A stretch of 60,431 nucleotides of DNA from Muribaculaceae bacterium (lineage in GTDB: Bacteria > Bacteroidota > Bacteroidia > Bacteroidales > Muribaculaceae), in contig JAFLTV010000010.1 in NCBI GenBank assembly GCA_022509105.1, forward strand, positions 2,030-62,460. The letters run 5' to 3'. A program made the translations under genes and the position numbers. The notes below the pieces were generated by a model. The model made no database searches, was not told the origin of the DNA, and saw only the letters and a list, made by a program, of their open reading frames with translations. Below, piece after piece: positions 38,921 to 48,003 of the stretch; the stretch's first letter is position 1; each line of letters begins with the position of its first letter.

Positions 38921-38952
38921 TTCGGTTGGTTGTCAAAAATCTGAAAAACGGG

Positions 38953-39798
38953 TTACTGTTGCTGTTCGGGATTTTGAGCAAAGGGATTTGCCGGATTATG
39001 CATATTGATTGTCATAGCCGTAATCATCTTTTCATACACGGCGTTAATCTGCTTCATATAACGGGCCATCTTCTCTGTTTCTTCACAATATCTTGAAGAT
39101 TCCCTTGCAGATTTTTCATACATATCCCTGATATCTTTGAGTCCGCGGTTGACTCTGTCGATTGTTTCAAGCTGTCCGGAAACATTCTTGAGCTGTATTT
39201 CATAAATAGTATTGAGGCCTGCGAGATTCCTGTTGAGATCAGACATTTTTTCGGAAATACCCTGCACAGCTTCCATAAAGCTTTGTGTGGCTTCAGTGAG
39301 GTCGGCGATACGTTCCAGCTGTTCGGAAGCTGTAGTCATCCTGTTCACACTTTCATGAATAAGTTCTGACTCCTCTTCGGAAATAGTCATTGCCGGCAAC
39401 TGGGCCACAGGCTGCGCTTCCACAGTCTGGACTTCCCCAACTTGAAATTCTTGCGGATAAGTCTCATCGGAATGTATCATTCCGCCGGGAATGATTCCGG
39501 TGCCCGCATGGAAATCAGGACGGTCTTCCGGATTTTTAGAATCCAACACAGGGAATACATCTTCCCATGTATATTCCTTTGGAGGACGGTCGAATGCTGT
39601 CAAAAGGAACATGGCAATCTCAGTGCCCATTCCCACGCAAAGAAGAGTATTGCCTCCCGGTAGGTGAAGAATTTTAAACAGGGCACCCCAAATTACAATA
39701 GCAGCACCAACTGAATAAGCAAAATTGAAGAAACGCTGTCCTTTTTCTCCATGAAGGAATCTTTCAACAATGTTGGCGTATTTCCTGATTTTGACCAT
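38953..39798 (-). CDS. porL: T9SS motor protein PorL/GldL
   Basis: 281 residues. Two N-terminal transmembrane helices at about 25-65 (FNFAYSVGAAIVIWGALFKI and LLCVGMGTEIAMFLLTAF) are followed by a cytoplasmic domain with a coiled coil from about 135 to 260. The glutamate inside the second helix (GTEIAMF) corresponds to the membrane-buried Glu known to be needed for proton-driven motor function in GldL. It partners PorM, whose gene follows. Confidence 0.95.
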   Translation of the reverse strand: MVKIRKYANIVERFLHGEKGQRFFNFAYSVGAAIVIWGALFKILHLPGGNTLLCVGMGTEIAMFLLTAFDRPPKEYTWEDVFPVLDSKNPEDRPDFHAGTGIIPGGMIHSDETYPQEFQVGEVQTVEAQPVAQLPAMTISEEESELIHESVNRMTTASEQLERIADLTEATQSFMEAVQGISEKMSDLNRNLAGLNTIYEIQLKNVSGQLETIDRVNRGLKDIRDMYEKSARESSRYCEETEKMARYMKQINAVYEKMITAMTINMHNPANPFAQNPEQQQ

Positions 39799-39803
39799 AA
39801 CTA

Positions 39804-41279
39804 TTATTTCTTTTTCTTTTGAGTACCTTTTGCAAACCCTATCTGAGTCCTGACATTGCGGAAACCGATATAAGATCTTTGTTCATTCTGATATTCCCAC
39901 ATACGGAGATCGCTTCGTATGTTTTGAGCCACATCTTTCCATGAGCCGCCCCTTACGATCTTACGCTTCATTTTATAAGGATCCTCTTTGGCTGCGTCGT
40001 AACGATATTCGGGATTAATATCTGATGTCAATTTATCGATACTTTCCGTGTAGGCCGTGGAAGTCCATTCCGAGACATTTCCGGCCATATCATAAAGTCC
40101 GAAATCATTAGCGGCGTATGTGCCCACAGGCGATGTAATGACGTGGCCGTCTCTTACATAGTCTCCATCCATCGGCTTGAAATTGGCATAGAAGCAACCT
40201 CTTTCATCATAGGGTAGAGTCTCTTCCCATGGGTAGGGGGTTTCCGAGTTTCCTGCACGGGCGGCATATTCCCATTCGGCTTCTGTTGGCAGACGGTAAG
40301 GTTCAATATAAACGCCTTCACGGCCTAAGGAACGTTTCAAAAAGTCGGTTCTCCAGTTGGAGAATGCATTTGCCTGTTCCCAGCTGACGCCCACCACGGG
40401 ATAATTGTTGTAGCCCGCATGTGAGAAATACATCCTTGTATAGGGCTCGTTGTAGGCATTGTCGAAGTCGTTAATCCAACATGTGGTGTCAGGATAAATA
40501 TTAACGATATATGTGTTCAGGAAGTCATAGTCGCCGGTAAGGGGGCGTGAGATGGTTTCCCTGATTATTTCGCCTTCATCATTGAAATATGCTGTGTCTT
40601 TAGAAATAACGGGAAGCTCGGTAGGCATGGGAAGGTCAGTGTTATATTGCCTTGTAGCGGGGTCAATACGGTTTTTCCTTCTGGCAGCCTCAGTATGATT
40701 ATAGATTTCATATCTATAATTAAGCTGAGTAGGATCCAGCTCGCGACGTCCGGTGATAGGATTGACACGATAGACGCTTTCAATCGCTCTTGCCTCGTCT
40801 TCATTGGCATTTCTCCATGGAATTGCTTTCGACCAGTTCAGGTACGGGGTGATCGGGTTTCCCTCTCTGTCTTCTTCAATTTTGAAAGCTTCATTGCCCC
40901 CGAATGCCGGGTCGGCAAGACGTTCACGAATGATGGAATCGCGCACCCAGAAAACGAATTGTTTGTATTTGGAATTTGTGATTTCTGTCTCATCCATCCA
41001 GAAAGCGTCGATAGAAACTCCCCTTGGATTTCCTTTGACTCCACGAACGGAATCTTCAGTTGACGGCCCCATGAAAATATTTCCACGATCGATGAGGACC
41101 ATGCCGTAAGGTGTCGGTTCTGCCCATGCATAACCGCCGACTCCTGTCACTTCTCCTCCTGCCGACGAACTGCGCACGCCAAAGCATGATGTCAAGGTCA
41201 ATAAGATGGCCGACAATGCAAAAATGGAGAATGACTTTAAAGAGAATAAATCAGTGTATTTTAAACTATTAAACTTCAT
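39804..41279 (-). CDS. porK: T9SS lipoprotein PorK/GldK
   Basis: 491 residues. A lipobox (LTLTSC) near residue 32 marks an outer-membrane lipoprotein. The body is an FGE-sulfatase-like fold: MVLIDRGNIFMGPS, FWMDETEITNSKYKQFVFWV, YPVVGVSWEQANAFSNWR, and RLPTEAEWEYAARAG. In T9SS it forms a large periplasmic ring with PorN attached to the outer membrane. A 19-nt gap follows porP and a 5-nt gap precedes porL. Confidence 0.95.
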   Translation of the reverse strand: MKFNSLKYTDLFSLKSFSIFALSAILLTLTSCFGVRSSSAGGEVTGVGGYAWAEPTPYGMVLIDRGNIFMGPSTEDSVRGVKGNPRGVSIDAFWMDETEITNSKYKQFVFWVRDSIIRERLADPAFGGNEAFKIEEDREGNPITPYLNWSKAIPWRNANEDEARAIESVYRVNPITGRRELDPTQLNYRYEIYNHTEAARRKNRIDPATRQYNTDLPMPTELPVISKDTAYFNDEGEIIRETISRPLTGDYDFLNTYIVNIYPDTTCWINDFDNAYNEPYTRMYFSHAGYNNYPVVGVSWEQANAFSNWRTDFLKRSLGREGVYIEPYRLPTEAEWEYAARAGNSETPYPWEETLPYDERGCFYANFKPMDGDYVRDGHVITSPVGTYAANDFGLYDMAGNVSEWTSTAYTESIDKLTSDINPEYRYDAAKEDPYKMKRKIVRGGSWKDVAQNIRSDLRMWEYQNEQRSYIGFRNVRTQIGFAKGTQKKKK

Positions 41280-41298
41280 GGAATGAACTTTAAAGTTG

Positions 41299-42297
41299 CT
41301 ACATAATCCTTATGGATTTATGTGAATGAGTATTTTTTGTTGAAAAATCAAGTTTTAATTGATAACCGGCAACAATCTCATGACTGCCGGCCGAAGCACG
41401 GGCTAAAGCAGAAGTTGGAACATCATAAGCATATCCTAAAAAGAAATTCTTAAATTCAGCTCCCACCATCACACATACAGCGTCGTTCCACCTATAAGCA
41501 ACTCCTAAAGAGAGGAATTTATTGTATGTGGCCCTCATGGTGACCTGTGCCGCAAAATCGGTGAAATCCGATGCTAACAAAAGAGAGGGTTGCAATGTAA
41601 ATAACGTGTTGTTAATTCCAATATTGCCACCGGCATCAAAATATAGCGAAGTCGGGAGCTTGGTTTCGAATTGTTGGGTATCGGTTGATTCGGTGCCTTC
41701 CCGAGTCAGATTCACAGTAGGATTTGTGATATGCATGGCCGAAACTCCAAGATGAAACAAAGGATGGGTATAGGTGACGGCAGCTGATATGTCAAACGCA
41801 TTTCCCGACAGATTTTCTGTCGGTATCGACGGGTCATTCGGCTGATGGAATTCATCGTCTGAAGGAATATAGACGTCTTCTCCTCTGAAGCGGCTGTTAT
41901 AATATGCAAGTTGCACTCCTACACTCACTTGTGATTTTTTTAATTTGAATTTATAGCTGCCCTGAGCTCCCACAAGCAGGTTTGAAAAAAGTCCGATTGA
42001 TTCTTGTGTGATCGTTACTCCCGCTCCGATTCTTTTATTGAACAGTTTGAAGGGAGAATCTGCAGTGCCTACAAAGCTTTTGGGAGCATTGGTGACTCCT
42101 ATCCATTGAAGTCTTGCGCCACCTCTTATCCGGATATAATCGGTGTCTCCCGTAGCTGCAGGATTCAGGAGGGTCGGAAGTGCCCAATACTGGGTAAACA
42201 TGGGGTCAGCCTGAGCCTTTGCGTTTAGGGCAAATAGGATTATCCCCATAAAGGTCAGTATTAGAGCCGTTGTTCTTATCTTCCGGAGTGATTTCAT
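41299..42297 (-). CDS. porP: T9SS-associated outer-membrane protein PorP/SprF family
   Basis: 332 residues with a signal peptide ending AKAQ, followed by the family-typical opening ADPMFTQYWALPTLLNPAATG and a beta-barrel pattern to the end. PorP associates with the PorK-PorN ring and is needed for secretion in P. gingivalis. It is directly upstream of porK, the conserved order. The gene begins 5 nt after the porT stop codon. Confidence 0.93.
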   Translation of the reverse strand: MKSLRKIRTTALILTFMGIILFALNAKAQADPMFTQYWALPTLLNPAATGDTDYIRIRGGARLQWIGVTNAPKSFVGTADSPFKLFNKRIGAGVTITQESIGLFSNLLVGAQGSYKFKLKKSQVSVGVQLAYYNSRFRGEDVYIPSDDEFHQPNDPSIPTENLSGNAFDISAAVTYTHPLFHLGVSAMHITNPTVNLTREGTESTDTQQFETKLPTSLYFDAGGNIGINNTLFTLQPSLLLASDFTDFAAQVTMRATYNKFLSLGVAYRWNDAVCVMVGAEFKNFFLGYAYDVPTSALARASAGSHEIVAGYQLKLDFSTKNTHSHKSIRIM

Positions 42298-42301
42298 TCA
42301 G

Positions 42302-43033
42302 TTATTCAAAATAGAAAGTGACCACGACCATATTTGATTTCACTTTGCTGAGAGATTTGGTGATCTTATAGGTGTCCATGTCCTCTTCAAGTTCGGGACG
42401 GTCGTGTCGCAACACATCTGTGAGACCGAAACAGAATTTTATCTCAGGAATAAATTTGAAAAAGGGGAGATAGAAATCTGTGCCCAGACCTACACAAAGA
42501 TAAGTGTCAAACGTTTTGAAGGAGAGATAATCCGAGGCTTGTTTTTTTGTCACATCGAAAGAGGCCATGATTCCTGTTGTGAGATAAGGTCTCACATTAT
42601 GCAACCTTTCTCCCGAAATCTTTAAATCAATTGGCGCCACCACATAAGCGCTCTTTATATCCTGGCGCATAATGGTTTCTGTTTGATAATCCATCATCAC
42701 TGCCGACTTGCTGCCAAAATAAATACCCGGAGAAAACCTGAGATTGAGATATTTATGGAGGCGGAGATCTCCCATCACGTTCAGACAGAATCCGGGGGAG
42801 AAATTAGGCACTTCCACTGACCATTTTTCACCGTCGGGAGTGAGAAAACCATTATGGGTGAAATTCAAATCCTGCACATGAAACCCCACTGAAAAGCCGA
42901 GATGCCATCTTTTTAAATCGGCATAAGGACGGTTTTGCAGCTTGTCATTCGGTTTTGCATGGGCAGAATGGCTCATGCCTGCCAATAAAAAAGCAAACAG
43001 CAGTATGGATGATATTTTTTTGAATTTATGCAA
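42302..43033 (-). CDS. porT: T9SS outer-membrane protein PorT
   Basis: 243 residues, signal peptide about 1-26, then an eight-stranded beta-barrel pattern: LGFSVGFHVQDLNFTHNG, FSPGFCLNVMGDLRL, RFSPGIYFGSKSAVM and the C-terminal MVVVTFYFE. The combination of FHVQD near the start and the LRFSPGIYFG strand is characteristic of PorT. It leads the operon porT-porP-porK-porL-porM-porN. In the P. gingivalis locus I recall porT lying elsewhere, so the linkage here is notable. Confidence 0.88.
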   Translation of the reverse strand: MHKFKKISSILLFAFLLAGMSHSAHAKPNDKLQNRPYADLKRWHLGFSVGFHVQDLNFTHNGFLTPDGEKWSVEVPNFSPGFCLNVMGDLRLHKYLNLRFSPGIYFGSKSAVMMDYQTETIMRQDIKSAYVVAPIDLKISGERLHNVRPYLTTGIMASFDVTKKQASDYLSFKTFDTYLCVGLGTDFYLPFFKFIPEIKFCFGLTDVLRHDRPELEEDMDTYKITKSLSKVKSNMVVVTFYFE

Positions 43034-43090
43034 AAAGAAAAAATATTTGTCATGATAATAACGCTATGAATGTTTGCATTATTGCCACAA

Positions 43091-43098
43091 TAATTTTG
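43091..43098 (+). promoter_or_regulatory. -7 element upstream of dgt
   Basis: TAATTTTG lies 22 nt before the dgt ATG in the divergent 87-nt region between porT and dgt. The nearest upstream TTTG is 14 nt away, too close for the consensus. No convincing promoter for the porT operon is visible on the minus strand. Confidence 0.45.
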
Positions 43099-43120
43099 TG
43101 ACGGCGATTGTTATGTAAAT

Positions 43121-44443
43121 ATGAAATGGGAAAGATTGATAAGCGACCGACGTCTTGGCTTGGAAGAATTTCATGATAAAGACAAACAGATAAGGAGTGA
43201 TTTTCAAAGGGACTACGACAGAATGATATTTTCATCTCCCTTTAGACGGCTTCAGAATAAAACACAGGTTTTTCCTCTGCCGGGGAGTATTTTCGTGCAC
43301 AATCGGCTCACTCATAGCCTCGAAGTTGCAACAGTAGGCCGGTCAATCTCTCGGGAGGTTCTTCTAAGATTGGATGAAAATGGTGTTCCCCGCGAGCAAC
43401 TAAGGATTATGTCTCATATTCCGGATATTGTTTCCACTGCTTGCCTCTGCCATGATCTCGGTAATCCTCCGTTTGGCCATTCGGGAGAAAAAACGATCTC
43501 GACGTGGTTTAGCGAAGGACCCGGAAAAGACTTGCAGAATCTCCTTGAGCCTTCCCAATGGAATGATCTGATAAATTTTGAGGGAAATGCCAATTCTTTC
43601 CGGTTGCTCACTCATGAATTTGTCGGAAGACGCAAAGGAGGGTATGCAATGACCTACAGCACTTTGGGTACCTTGGTTAAATATCCGTGGACTTCGGAAC
43701 ATGCCGGAAATAAAGGAAAATTCGGCTTTTTTACCAGTGAGGAGGAAACCTACCGAAAAATTGCAGACAATCTTGGCATCCCGGAATTGTCGCCCGGTCT
43801 ATTTGCACGTCATCCTTTGGTCTATCTTATGGAAGCCGCCGATGATATCTGCTATCAGATTATGGATATAGAAGACGCCCACCGCTTGGGAATATTGTCA
43901 CTTTCAGAAGCTACGGAATATCTGCTCGATTTCTTCGATTCCGAGCGTAAGGGAAAATTGAAAAGGGGCATGGGATATCTTGCTGATCCTAATGAAAAGA
44001 TAGGCTACCTGAGATCATCAGTGATAGGAGCGATGGTGGAAGGTTGCGCAGACGTTTATGTATCCCGTCTCGACGAAATGTTGGAGGGTAAAGCCATTGG
44101 TCCTCTTGTGGAGCTTTTGGAACCACGTATGAAGGATGCTTATTCTAAATGTGCGGAAATGGCTTACGACCGTATCTATTGTGCTCCTTACGTGGTGGAT
44201 GTGGATTTGGCCGGAAATAAAATAATTTCCAATCTTCTCGATGTCCTGATGGATGCTGTTTTACACCCCGATAAGAACTACAGTCAGCTTTTACTAAGCA
44301 AATTCCCGAAGCAATATGATATAAACGCTCCCACTATATATGGAAAGATTCAGTCGGTTTTGGATCATGTTTCCGGAATGACTGATGTTTATGCCCTTGA
44401 TTTGTATAGGAAGCTGAATGGCCATTCATTGCCCGGAGTATAA
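43121..44443 (+). CDS. dgt: Deoxyguanosinetriphosphate triphosphohydrolase (Dgt, HD superfamily)
   Basis: 440 residues. The HD metal site is seen at H65 (NRLTHSLEVA) and H111-D112 (CLCHDLGNPPFGHSGE), with the early FRRLQNKTQVFPL motif typical of dNTPases. It hydrolyses dGTP (and possibly other dNTPs) to nucleoside and triphosphate. It is followed after 35 nt by the TPM-domain gene. Confidence 0.94.
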   Translation: MKWERLISDRRLGLEEFHDKDKQIRSDFQRDYDRMIFSSPFRRLQNKTQVFPLPGSIFVHNRLTHSLEVATVGRSISREVLLRLDENGVPREQLRIMSHIPDIVSTACLCHDLGNPPFGHSGEKTISTWFSEGPGKDLQNLLEPSQWNDLINFEGNANSFRLLTHEFVGRRKGGYAMTYSTLGTLVKYPWTSEHAGNKGKFGFFTSEEETYRKIADNLGIPELSPGLFARHPLVYLMEAADDICYQIMDIEDAHRLGILSLSEATEYLLDFFDSERKGKLKRGMGYLADPNEKIGYLRSSVIGAMVEGCADVYVSRLDEMLEGKAIGPLVELLEPRMKDAYSKCAEMAYDRIYCAPYVVDVDLAGNKIISNLLDVLMDAVLHPDKNYSQLLLSKFPKQYDINAPTIYGKIQSVLDHVSGMTDVYALDLYRKLNGHSLPGV

Positions 44444-44478
44444 TGATTAAATGAAGAAAGCAGTCATAATTTTATATC

Positions 44479-45753
44479 ATGACAACAGTTAAAATAACAT
44501 TGATATTTTTGCTCTCCCTCGTCGGCTTAACAATGGGGGCGAATGATTATTCACCTGATAAACTTGTAAATCCCAATATAGCTGACAGGAGGGTATATGT
44601 TTCAGACCCTGCCGGATTGGTTCCCGGTGCAGATGAGGCAGCCGCTAACTCTCTCTTGTGGAATCTCCGTCAGCAGACAGGAACGGAGGCGGCGATAGTT
44701 GTGGTGCCAACCATAGGTGATATGCCCATAGAAGATTATGCCACAGAACTTTTCACTAAATGGGGAATAGGTAAAAAGGATGTGAAGACTGGTTTATTGA
44801 TAGTTATAGCCACAGAGCAAGGAGAGGCGAGAATTGCTACAGGTTATGGTCTTGAAGGGTTGATTCCTGATATCTCCGCCAAGAAAATAATAGACAGGTC
44901 TATAGTGCCCTATATGAGGCAAAATGATGTGGGAGGAGCTGTAAAAGCCGTAGCCTCTGATGTCGCTAATATACTGTCAGACCCTGCAGCGGCCGAAGAG
45001 TTGAAAAGTGGAAGAAAGGAAAGCTGGGAGGAAGATCCGGAAAGCGATCTCACAAGCGAAGATATAATCAATGTGGTTATCTGTTTATGCATCTTTGTTT
45101 TTCTCTTTTCCTTGGGAATGTTTTTCTACGACAACCATAAACTTGGAAGGCAAGACCGTTATCGTCAGGCATTAGGTTGGCACGAACAGAGAACCACCTA
45201 TATCCTTTTTGCAATTTTATCGTTGGGACTCGGAATTATCCCTTATTTGTTAGCCGAAAGAAAATACCGGAAGGCAAGAAACAGTCCTATGAAATGTCCT
45301 GCATGTAATGGCAGGATGAAAAAATTGAATGAGGAAGAGGATAATGATCTGTTAAGCCCCTCGCAGGATTTTGAGGAAAAACTCAATACTGTTGATTATG
45401 ACGTTTGGGTTTGTGAAGATTGCGGCACAGTGGAGAGATATCCTTTCAGGATAAAGCAATCGAAATATGAAGAGTGTCCTCATTGCCACACTGTAGCCAT
45501 GTCTATGGTGAGGGATCATACTTTAATTCTGGCCACCACTCATAGAGAGGGTTTAGGCGAAAAGATCTATGAATGTAAATATTGTCATAACCGCACGAAA
45601 CGCCAATATAAGATTCCAAAGAAGGTTGATGGCACTGCGGCTGCAATCGCAGCCGGCTCTATCCTTGGAGGAAGAGGTAATGGGGGAGGCGGCTTCGGCG
45701 GTGGTTTCGGGGGCGGTTCAACCGGTGGAGGTGGAGCCACCGGAAGATGGTGA
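44479..45753 (+). CDS. TPM-domain membrane protein with double zinc ribbon
   Basis: 424 residues: signal peptide (about 1-20), a TPM domain at about 35-170 (YVSDPAGLVPGADEAAAN, TKWGIGKKDVKTGLLIVIA, GYGLEGLIPD), two transmembrane helices (about 195-215 and 235-255), then four cysteine pairs (CPAC, CEDC, CPHC, CKYC) forming two zinc ribbons, and a glycine-rich tail ending GATGRW. The tail is typical of YgcG-like TPM proteins; the zinc ribbons suggest a cytoplasmic domain. TPM domains have been linked to phosphatase activity and photosystem repair. The last 36 nt overlap the convergent secreted-protein gene. Confidence 0.85.
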   Translation: MTTVKITLIFLLSLVGLTMGANDYSPDKLVNPNIADRRVYVSDPAGLVPGADEAAANSLLWNLRQQTGTEAAIVVVPTIGDMPIEDYATELFTKWGIGKKDVKTGLLIVIATEQGEARIATGYGLEGLIPDISAKKIIDRSIVPYMRQNDVGGAVKAVASDVANILSDPAAAEELKSGRKESWEEDPESDLTSEDIINVVICLCIFVFLFSLGMFFYDNHKLGRQDRYRQALGWHEQRTTYILFAILSLGLGIIPYLLAERKYRKARNSPMKCPACNGRMKKLNEEEDNDLLSPSQDFEEKLNTVDYDVWVCEDCGTVERYPFRIKQSKYEECPHCHTVAMSMVRDHTLILATTHREGLGEKIYECKYCHNRTKRQYKIPKKVDGTAAAIAAGSILGGRGNGGGGFGGGFGGGSTGGGGATGRW

Positions 45754-46812
45754 AATCTTTCTAAGCCTTAATTTAGAGGACTGGTAAGGAAATTGAATGA
45801 GAAGCGTGTTCCCTTCTCCTGTCTGGGCTTTTATGTCATTAGATAATATATCTTTCATTGCGTCATGCCATTCCACATAATAGATTCCCTCGAAAGGAGT
45901 AGGAATTAGTTTGATCTTGATGTCTCCCGGTTTCCATTTATCTTTATTTACGATTGCGCCGTCAAGATATAGAAACAGGTATTCTTCCCCGTCTTTTATG
46001 CATGCAAGCGTGTAATCGCCTCCGGTTTTCAAAAGCGTTTCCTCCAATTCCCGGTCGAAGAGGGTCCAGTATCCCTCCATGTTGTCTTTACTTTTTTTGA
46101 AGTAGCTTTGAAGATCTTCAATATTATTGCTTAGGGTAGTGGTTTCCGGATATTGTGAAACTGTCGCCGAAATATCAGACACAACAATATCACTTCCCCA
46201 CCCGGCAAAAAATCCAAATCCTGAAAAAAGACTGACATTTAGGGGAATCGACATAATTTCTTTGAGACCTTTATCGCCGGCATATAATGATAAAAGATTG
46301 TCGGAAAGAGAAACCGACCAGATATTATCGTTGCCGATAGTACTGATGCCGTTTCTTAGCGTTTCCTCTATTGTCCGTTGATTGTTGTCTGTAAATTTTA
46401 ATCTGACCGCAGGTTGGGAATCCTGTGTATAAATTTCTTCATGCGGATTAAGCGTGAACGCTAATGTGTCGGTTTCAGTTATGATAATAAAACCATAGAA
46501 AGGATTTTTAACCGATTTTTTATCCCCTTCGGGAGAATAATAAGGATAACCTTTGTTAGGTTTGCCGTTATTATTTTTTAGGCGAAACGAAAGCTTAAGA
46601 TCAGTAGAGGGCTCCGGAAAATTGAAACAGTCTAATATCAAGGAATCCGTGAGGTTGTTTATAGCAATTCCTTCGTTTGTGGCATGAGAAAAAGAATTGT
46701 AACCGCGACCTTTGTTCCAATGATAGTTAATGTTGCCGACATCTTGTGCCTCCATCAAAAGAGAGCAGGCACAAAAAATTGTGAATAATGGAAAACGAAA
46801 TCCGGAAATCAT
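45718..46812 (-). CDS. Secreted protein of unknown function
   Basis: 364 residues with a signal peptide (about 1-22, ending LMEAQ). The body reads as beta-rich, with a carbohydrate-binding-like or concanavalin-like pattern (LDCFNFPEPSTDLKLSFRLK, FYGFIIITETDTLAFTL) and a later region SYFKKSKDNMEGYWTLFDRE reminiscent of small Bacteroidales ligand-binding domains. I do not recognise the family. Its final 12 codons (SPSSGGSTSTG and stop) are antisense to the glycine-rich tail of the TPM gene. The start overlaps the LysE gene by 4 nt. Confidence 0.75.
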   Translation of the reverse strand: MISGFRFPLFTIFCACSLLMEAQDVGNINYHWNKGRGYNSFSHATNEGIAINNLTDSLILDCFNFPEPSTDLKLSFRLKNNNGKPNKGYPYYSPEGDKKSVKNPFYGFIIITETDTLAFTLNPHEEIYTQDSQPAVRLKFTDNNQRTIEETLRNGISTIGNDNIWSVSLSDNLLSLYAGDKGLKEIMSIPLNVSLFSGFGFFAGWGSDIVVSDISATVSQYPETTTLSNNIEDLQSYFKKSKDNMEGYWTLFDRELEETLLKTGGDYTLACIKDGEEYLFLYLDGAIVNKDKWKPGDIKIKLIPTPFEGIYYVEWHDAMKDILSNDIKAQTGEGNTLLIQFPYQSSKLRLRKISPSSGGSTSTG

Positions 46813-47468
46813 GGGTTGACCATATTGGCTATTGCGGTGTAGATACCAACGATAGCAAAAATAAGAATGATACCTCCGATTATCTTGTTAATAAGCCACA
46901 TAGACCTGACATTGAAATGATTACGTAGCTTATTGACGGAAAAAGTGACAAAATGCCACCAAAGAAGAGCACCGAAAAATATTGCGATATATCCGGCAAT
47001 ATAATAGTAGAAGCTGATTTCCGGAATAGCAAAATTAAAACGTGCGAAAAGGCCTATGATTAAGAAAAGAATCAAAGGATTGGAGAAGGTGAAAAGAAAT
47101 CCTCCGAGGATGTTTTTATTCCGTGAAGTGTTGGATACTTCCTCTTCCGGAGTCTTCAATGAGGATGCAGGATTTTTTTTGAAAAGATAGACTGCGAAAG
47201 CTATAAGCAGCACACTGCCAATCAATTGAATGATATTTTGGTTTCTTTCCAGAAATTCTTCGATAAAAGAGAGACCGAAACCTGTCAGCAGACAATAAAT
47301 GAGGTCGGAAATTGCAGCACCGATGCCTGTGTAAAGACCTATTTTCCTGCCTTTATTGAGAGTTCTCTGAATGCAAAGGATTCCAACGGGACCCATCGGA
47401 GCCGAGACCAGGATTCCGATAGCGAAACCCCGCCAGAGGGTGTAAAACAGACTCTCGAAGAAACCCAT
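46809..47468 (-). CDS. LysE-family amino acid exporter
   Basis: 219 residues with six hydrophobic helices. The N-terminal signature GFAIGILVSAPMGPVGILCIQ and RTLNKGRKIGLYTGIGAAISD match the LysE/RhtB translocators. It exports an amino acid or similar small molecule; substrate unknown. It overlaps the downstream secreted-protein gene by 4 nt and lies 16 nt after the lipoprotein gene. Confidence 0.9.
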   Translation of the reverse strand: MGFFESLFYTLWRGFAIGILVSAPMGPVGILCIQRTLNKGRKIGLYTGIGAAISDLIYCLLTGFGLSFIEEFLERNQNIIQLIGSVLLIAFAVYLFKKNPASSLKTPEEEVSNTSRNKNILGGFLFTFSNPLILFLIIGLFARFNFAIPEISFYYYIAGYIAIFFGALLWWHFVTFSVNKLRNHFNVRSMWLINKIIGGIILIFAIVGIYTAIANMVNP

Positions 47469-47484
47469 TGATGAATGATGAAGG

Positions 47485-48003
47485 TTAATTGGTAATAAAA
47501 TAACCCCCCTCAGTGCTTGAGAGACAGGTGTAGGTTTTTAAGGCATATTTATATTTGCCGGTAGCAGCCGGACCGCCTATAGGTGCGCCTCGTTGCATGG
47601 TCACATCATAAATTGACTGACACACGGGACAAACCGCCATGTATTCACTATTGATGGTGACTTTTATCTCTGGTGACCGTTCCACGGGGCAAGCAAGATC
47701 GTAGGCTAAGGGTGCCGCTGTATTTCCCAAAAATGGATCGATCCCTTCTATTAGAAGCACGCCTCCAAATCCGGTTGCACTTTTTGATGAATATGGAAAT
47801 GATGCCGGCTGACGGGGAGAAAGAGTGAAGTTGCGATATGAGCCGAATCCCGCAACACCATAAGTATTCCATAATCCCGCATTCGAGATGGAGATATTCA
47901 CAGGCATATTCGGAATACGCTCATCGTTAACTGAATCACAACCCTGGCAAAAAGCGGTTATTGCCAGGGTTATTGTGAGGTATATAAAATTAGAAAATCT
48001 CAT
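47485..48003 (-). CDS. Rieske-like exported lipoprotein lacking the histidine ligands
   Basis: 172 residues with a short signal segment and a likely lipid-attachment cysteine at 22 (QGCDS). The C-terminal half resembles the Rieske cluster-binding fold: APLAYDLACPVERSPE and MAVCPVCQSIYDV, where normal Rieske proteins have CxH and CxxCH. Cysteines remain, but both histidines are missing. It might bind zinc or another metal, or nothing. It shares one base with the SRPBCC stop codon, so it is cotranslated with it. Confidence 0.7.
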   Translation of the reverse strand: MRFSNFIYLTITLAITAFCQGCDSVNDERIPNMPVNISISNAGLWNTYGVAGFGSYRNFTLSPRQPASFPYSSKSATGFGGVLLIEGIDPFLGNTAAPLAYDLACPVERSPEIKVTINSEYMAVCPVCQSIYDVTMQRGAPIGGPAATGKYKYALKTYTCLSSTEGGYFITN

